Origin: Pieris napi
Lineage: Eukaryota; Arthropoda; Insecta; Lepidoptera; Pieridae
DNA: 64,000 bases
Reading direction: 5' to 3'
Assembly (NCBI RefSeq): GCF_905475465.1
Contig: NC_062237.1
Coordinates: 9,410,501 to 9,474,500, forward strand
The position numbers and the translations under genes are program-made. Below, piece after piece: positions 59,101-64,000 of the stretch (positions are counted from its first letter, which is position 1; each line of letters begins with the position of its first letter). The notes beneath the pieces were generated by a model. The model saw nothing but the letters and a program-made list of their open reading frames with translations, did not search any database and was not told where the DNA came from.

Positions 59101-62100
59101 TATGGCTTCAAATATAGCTGTGACAATATTGTATGATATTTTCAGGGGTTTTCTGTGAGTGGTCAAGAAAATATTCAGGAAATATTATCAAAACAGTTAT
59201 ACCTATGCCAGTGTCTCGCTGCCTTGATGCTAGTGAGAACTGGTGGTCATTTTGTTGTGAAACTATTTGACGTTTTTACTAAATTTAGCGTTGGTCTTAT
59301 TTATATTATGTACAGATGTTTTGAAAAAGGTAAGGCAATAAACATTTTTTTATTTAAACATCCTTGAAGGTCATCTACTGATATATACCTCTTGGGTACC
59401 GAAGCTCTGAGAGTTTATTTGGTCTTATTAATGTCATAAGTTTACCTGTTATTCAGACAATTGATATCTAATTTATTCTAACCCAATTTAATATCAAATA
59501 TTTTGGAAATACTCTCAAAATTATATGTTACATTTCAGTGTGTATATTTAAACCGGTGACATCTCGGCCGGCCAATTCCGAGAGGTATCTAGTATGTAAG
59601 TGGAAAAAGGTGGGCACAGAGTCGGCTGAGCGACATTTGCAGTCAGTCAACTCAATGTTGTGGAGTGAGCTTGACAGAGAGGATGATATTACTGAATTGG
59701 TACCGTTGTCTGTGCTCATGGATGATCAGCCCTTTTTTGAGTATATATACAAGAGCAATTGTGTGTAAGTATAAGTAATATTTTGCTTAAATTAAACCTT
59801 CACTCTATATATAGTATGAACAACGAAACTCTTTAATTATAAAGATTTTCAACGCTTCTATCATTTATCAACATTACCAAAATTGTGGGCGATTAAAAAA
59901 GTAATATATATTATATTATATACAAGAAAACTTTTGTTTAAATCTGTTTAACTGTATTTAACATTTACAGATTGTACATTGTGTACAGATTGAGTAGGAA
60001 AAATTAAAAAAAAAAAAATTACCTCCTATAATTACCACCTATCCCTTCATTTCTCTAATAACTGATCACTCCTGTTCCCTTCGTATAGATCCAGCTTTTT
60101 CAATACCTCCTTCATTGTTACTGCTATTTGGTTGTGAATGTTCTGCCTGTTAGCCGTGCAGACCTCGCGCAGTAGGAAATCATTAATGTGTATGTATGTT
60201 TTTCCACAAATTTCTCGAAATCTAAGTCATATCGAGATGATCCTACACTATTGTTTTAACCAGCTATATCCATCTTAGGGAACGGTCCAAGTTTCATCAA
60301 TATTGGTTCAGTAACACTTTTTCCCCTTACATTGTATTCAGGTATTTGAAGTCTGTTTAATTCTTGTTATTTATTTTTATGAATTAATGGCAAACTGGCC
60401 TGCCGCATAAGGTCGAGGTGAGAATTTAAGTCGGTAACTAAATAATAAATATATTGTATTACAGACTTGGAGAGAAACAGATCAAAAATCTACTGAAACT
60501 AGCGGAATTTAGTAAAAACAAAGAATTAAATGAGACATGTCAAGCTGAAATGAGAGAACAGTGTTTGCGGTTGTGGCAAGTAAGATTGATAGCATATGCA
60601 CAATAATAATTTCATATACATGCGAAAGTAAAAATTTATTTTTAGAGCAGCAGTCTAATATTGTCTATGATTTAAATAAAAAGTCTTAACAGATATAAAA
60701 ACCTTCTAATTCTCTAGACTATTAATAATAATGTCGTTAAGAAATTGTATTGAAAAGGATACAGTATTCTATATTATGTTGTCTTGCTCTAACATTTACT
60801 CCTTTACTCTGTGCCTCTCATCTGTATGAGATTACCATTTCCATGCCAACAAATATATTATTAAAACTATGCAGGAGTAGCAGAATACTTGAGACTGCAG
60901 TTTAATCATAGTAAATTGATTATTGCTGATTTAAAAAAAAATCCATAAATTTAAACTATATACATATATTATAGTACATCTCTCTTTTGATCATTTTTGT
61001 TCAAGCATTAAAATAAAATAGTTAATAATTTTGGTTATCAGATGTTCCCATTTCAATACTATTAACCTATTTGTGTGTACTCTAGCTAAGTTCACCAAGA
61101 GCTGCTTGTTTTATTATTAGTTATAAGATATATTTTTTTAATTAATTTTTTTTTAAATTGTAGAATTATCTAGGTATTGCATAGTTCTGTAGTATTAGTA
61201 TTAACTATAAAAATAGAACATACATATATGTAGGAAAATAAAGAATCTTACAGGCAATGCAGGCATTGTAAAGCCTTAGCAAATCAAATTTGCATTTAGA
61301 GATAATTTTTACAGCTTCCTGACAAAGTGAGAACACAGCCTGAGCGTAAGGGACCAGATGAGACCATGTTAAGCATATTAGCTAAATTACCAAGGCCACC
61401 TGCGGACTCAAACAATGCATTTGCTTTTAAAAATGCAACCCTCAACAAACAGCCGATATATTTGGAGACCCCAGCGGATATGAAATTACTGAAAAACGCA
61501 TACGATTGGCATTTTACATTCCTCACGAGTAGTAAAGGCAGTACTGATTTGAGGATTTTTATTGGTCAGTAATATTTTTGCTTTCCTTATTATTGCAAAA
61601 TCGAATAAGCTCTAAATTAAATAAACGCTTATAAAGATTATTGTAAAAAGTTATTCTATGTTATACTTTTCATTATCTTAACTTATGTCCTTATGTCTGA
61701 GTCCCTAAGGGACTCCCCAGTTGTTAAAGAAAAAAAAAATCTTAAAATTCATGGATTGTTGAAGTGCGTGTTTAATAAAATGTTAAATGTCTTAAATCTA
61801 ATAAAAAATACTTTGCAGGTTGTGGGGGCAAGCGTGTTTATCAATTAGACGGAACTAGCTGGAGAATTTTAGCTGACTTGCAAATAACACTACCTGCAAA
61901 TACAATTTTGTATGGAGAGGTAAAATTTTTTTAAATTTCTACTATCTTAATTCTAAATACCTTTAACACAAAAATTTATCTACATCTTACTTATTTAAGG
62001 AAGAGATGGGTGTTTAACGATAAAAGAACTGTCTATTTGTATTGTATTTATTGCAGATAGTTAAAGAATGCCGTGGCCAAAGCATGCGACAAATGCACAC

Positions 62101-63196
62101 TAAGGCACTACACGTCATAGATGCTCTGATGTTAGGAGGAAAAGATATATCAAATCTACCACTATCAGCTCGGTAACTATTTATTGATGTAATATTGAGA
62201 TTTTATAAATGTATATATTGAAATTTAGTTATTAAAACAAAATATTATATTATTAAACAAATGATTAAGTATTTTATTTACTGAAAAAAATATTTGAATC
62301 TTATTGCAACGATGTTCTGCCGTCGTTTTACCCTTGATATTTCACTTTAATTTAGTTTTTGCTGTATTCTATTTAATTATAAACAGATCTGCCTCCTAAT
62401 TCTGGAAGTGTGGAATGTTTGAAAGTGGTATTTAGTTCCTCTTTTTGTTTCAGAGTTAATCAATGCTCTCTATTTTGTACTGCATTGGAAAAACATTTGT
62501 GTACACCGGGCTTACCAATAAGATGTAAACGTTTCTTCAATTTAGAGTTATTTTCAACAGCAATAGCCAATTTAGAGTATCGGTCAATGAAAAGAATACG
62601 AAAAGCTGTGACTATGGACATACCTAAGCGTAATAACAGAGATGATATGTTCTATGTTGTTGGCTCTTTGCTCTTTATAAGAGAAGTGAGAGGTACTAAT
62701 GAACATATCCATTTTTTTAATTGTAGAACACCATCCCCAAAGACACATTTTGATGCTTATATTAGCAGTTATAAACAAGGACACCAAGTGATAGATCAGG
62801 CATACACATAAATCCAACTTGTTTGTTTAAATTTAATACATGATGTTATGACTGACACAAACATACTGTTAAGGGATTGAAGTCCATTATATTTTTTTCG
62901 AATGATAAATCACTGTTATTTTTAATATACAATTGTTTTTCTTTTTAGAACCATGGTCAGGTCAAATGTCAAAATCAAGAGGTTTAAAATATTATTTCCG
63001 CATGGACAAAGATGGTAAACGGTACAGTGAGTATGAAATTCCTGATGATGCTGCATTGGATATGATATCTGCATACAAGAATAGGATTATGTGGTCCTGG
63101 GGTGATGCTGCCAATGCCATTTTCGATGGTCAGGTACAAAATGGGGTGTCCAGAACGGATATGGAAGTATATGTTGCTCGTAATATTGACAGATAA
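56189..63196 (+). CDS. CMTR1: Cap-specific mRNA 2'-O-methyltransferase 1
   Basis: Fourteen exons (56189-56201, 56276-56377, 56505-57025, 58127-58270, 58354-58627, 58806-59002, 59146-59329, 59539-59764, 60465-60579, 61315-61564, 61819-61919, 62057-62172, 62454-62692, 62949-63196) give 909 aa; human has 835. After a Ser-rich start and a basic patch (AKRRRSD), a G-patch lies near residue 165 (IMSNMGYKPGKGLGKFEHGR). The Rossmann-fold domain has FLNRAAVKMANID, the SAM site FADVCAGPGGFSEY, MADGGFSVSGQENIQEIL and GGHFVVKLFD, so the K-D-K catalytic set is intact, and SRPANSERYLVCK. A guanylyltransferase-like region and a C-terminal WW-like segment (EPWSGQMSKSRGLKYYF) follow. It methylates the first transcribed nucleotide (cap 1) in the nucleus. 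Intron 3 holds a Tigger-like element. AATAAA near 63281. Confidence 0.96.
57455..58072. mobile_element. Non-autonomous pogo/Tigger-like element, 618 bp
   Basis: The left end CAGTAGAACCTCTATAAGTC and the right end GACTTAACGAGGTTCTACTG are inverted repeats flanked by TA on both sides (57453-57454, 58073-58074). This is the typical Tc1/mariner, pogo/Tigger arrangement. Inside are several degenerate copies of the end motif (TTCGAGTTATAGAG, TTTCGACTTAGGCGG, TTATGGAGGATTTCGAC, GGAGGTTTTTGACTTATCGA). No transposase. It lies in CMTR1 intron 3. Confidence 0.88.
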
Positions 63197-63549
63197 CTTA
63201 CTATAAGTGTATAGTTGTTTTATACATTATATTGCATAAGTGAAAGTAAATGTTTTTTTTATTTTAAATAATCAAAGTTTAATAATAAATGTGTATAATT
63301 AACAAACATATATATTTTTTTAATGACGCCCATTCCCAATGCTGTTTAATGTATAGGGGTAAGAAATGCAAAGAGATTTTAAATATGTATATTAAGAAAA
63401 CTAATTTAACAAAAAGAAAAAGAGAGTCATATGGCCTGGATGTTTCATGTTACGTGGGAAATTTATCCATAGTTTTTATTTTAATTTTTAATTTAAAAGT
63501 AACCGTTATTTAATCAAGACAAAAATGTTTAAATCATATTTAAACATTA

Positions 63550-64000
63550 GATTCCTAGTTAAAATTAATGATTGTCAAAGTAAACTCTTACCTATCCCTT
63601 GTGGAGTACCCCAGGGATCAATATTGGGCCCATTATTGTTATTAATTTATTTAAATGACATACAACACCTTAACTTGCATGGACAGATAACTTTGTATGC
63701 GGATGATGCCCGTCTCCTATACAGTGGTTCATCTGTGCATGATATAATTTCTCGAGTGCAAAAAGACCTTGACCATGTATACTTATGGTTTCAGTGGAAA
63801 TTGCTAACTATCAACATTGCTAAAACATCGTACTTAATTTTTAAACCTAATAATGTTAAAATTCCACAACATTCGCCTACAACAATAAATAAAGTACCAC
63901 TAATTGAAAAGAACAGCGAAAAATATCTTGGATTATATATTGACAATAACTTAACATGGACAACGCACATAAATCATTTAATGGAACTGGAACCTCTTAC
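63550..64000 (+). mobile_element. Jockey-clade LINE reverse transcriptase fragment, runs off the window
   Basis: One frame reads IPCGVPQGSILGPLLLLIYL, NDIQHLNL, then the catalytic YADDA (ITLYADDARLLYSGSS), LWFQWKLLTINIAKTSYLIF and EKYLGLYIDNNLTW. These are RT motifs 4-7 of a jockey/R1-type non-LTR element. The frame is open from about 63547 to the window end. The upstream part is missing: stops precede it and the fingers region is absent, so it is 5'-truncated. Confidence 0.9.

Noticed and set aside
40509..63196. Operon of RNA-processing genes
   Set aside because: Genes alternate strands and have multi-kilobase, transposon-filled gaps, so a common transcript is impossible.

Overview
The window looks like nuclear DNA of an insect, most probably a moth or butterfly (Lepidoptera). 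The evidence is short GT-AG-spliced genes in AT-rich sequence, Helitrons of the Lep1 type (start TCTTAATATATA, 3' end CTGCTAG, inserted between A and T), tRNA-derived SINEs of a lepidopteran kind, jockey-like LINE pieces and many MITEs. The species cannot be named from the sequence alone.

Eleven protein-coding genes were rebuilt exon by exon, and every splice phase closes. They are: a 5'-partial C2H2 zinc-finger gene with seven fingers (281-6136, +); UBC9/UBE2I, the SUMO E2 (10685-11561, -); GTF2H2, the TFIIH p44 subunit (12033-14375, +); a small intronless SWSAP1-like gene (15288-15749, +); BET1, a Golgi SNARE (16394-16732, -); NUDT9, an ADP-ribose pyrophosphatase (17370-18670, +); exportin-6 in 21 coding exons (19377-33629, -); HMG20A-like, an HMG-box chromatin protein (35477-39199, +); SLBP, the histone stem-loop binding protein (40509-41214, -); METTL16, an RNA N6-adenosine methyltransferase (46296-48728, -); ALYREF, an mRNA export adaptor (52946-54726, +); and CMTR1, the cap-1 2'-O-methyltransferase (56189-63196, +). 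Counting the SWSAP1-like gene, that is twelve.

Layout: 1-6.1 kb is the zinc-finger gene, with a four-copy 146-bp tandem repeat in an intron. 6.1-10.7 kb is a gene-poor gap with a mariner remnant. 10.7-18.7 kb is a compact cluster of five genes. 19.4-33.6 kb is exportin-6, whose introns hold MITEs, SINEs and a Helitron. 35-41 kb holds HMG20A and SLBP. 41-46 kb is a transposon-rich gap with a 463-bp TTA-flanked MITE, a LINE 3' end and a 5'-truncated 5S rRNA copy. 46-48.7 kb is METTL16. 48.7-52.9 kb is another repeat-rich gap with a 1.1-kb element that looks like the longer form of a 263-bp MITE. 52.9-63.2 kb holds ALYREF and CMTR1, and the window ends inside a reverse transcriptase fragment.

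Four genes between 40.5 and 63.2 kb act on RNA polymerase II transcripts: histone mRNA 3' ends (SLBP), U6/MAT2A methylation (METTL16), export (ALYREF) and cap methylation (CMTR1). They lie on both strands with separate promoters, so this is a neighbourhood, not an operon. I saw no new multi-gene system. The most notable items are the METTL16 C-terminal domain in an insect, the SWSAP1-like gene with no Walker A motif, the SLBP TPDK variant, the long/short MITE pair, and a Helitron sitting exactly between the arms of an 18-bp palindrome.
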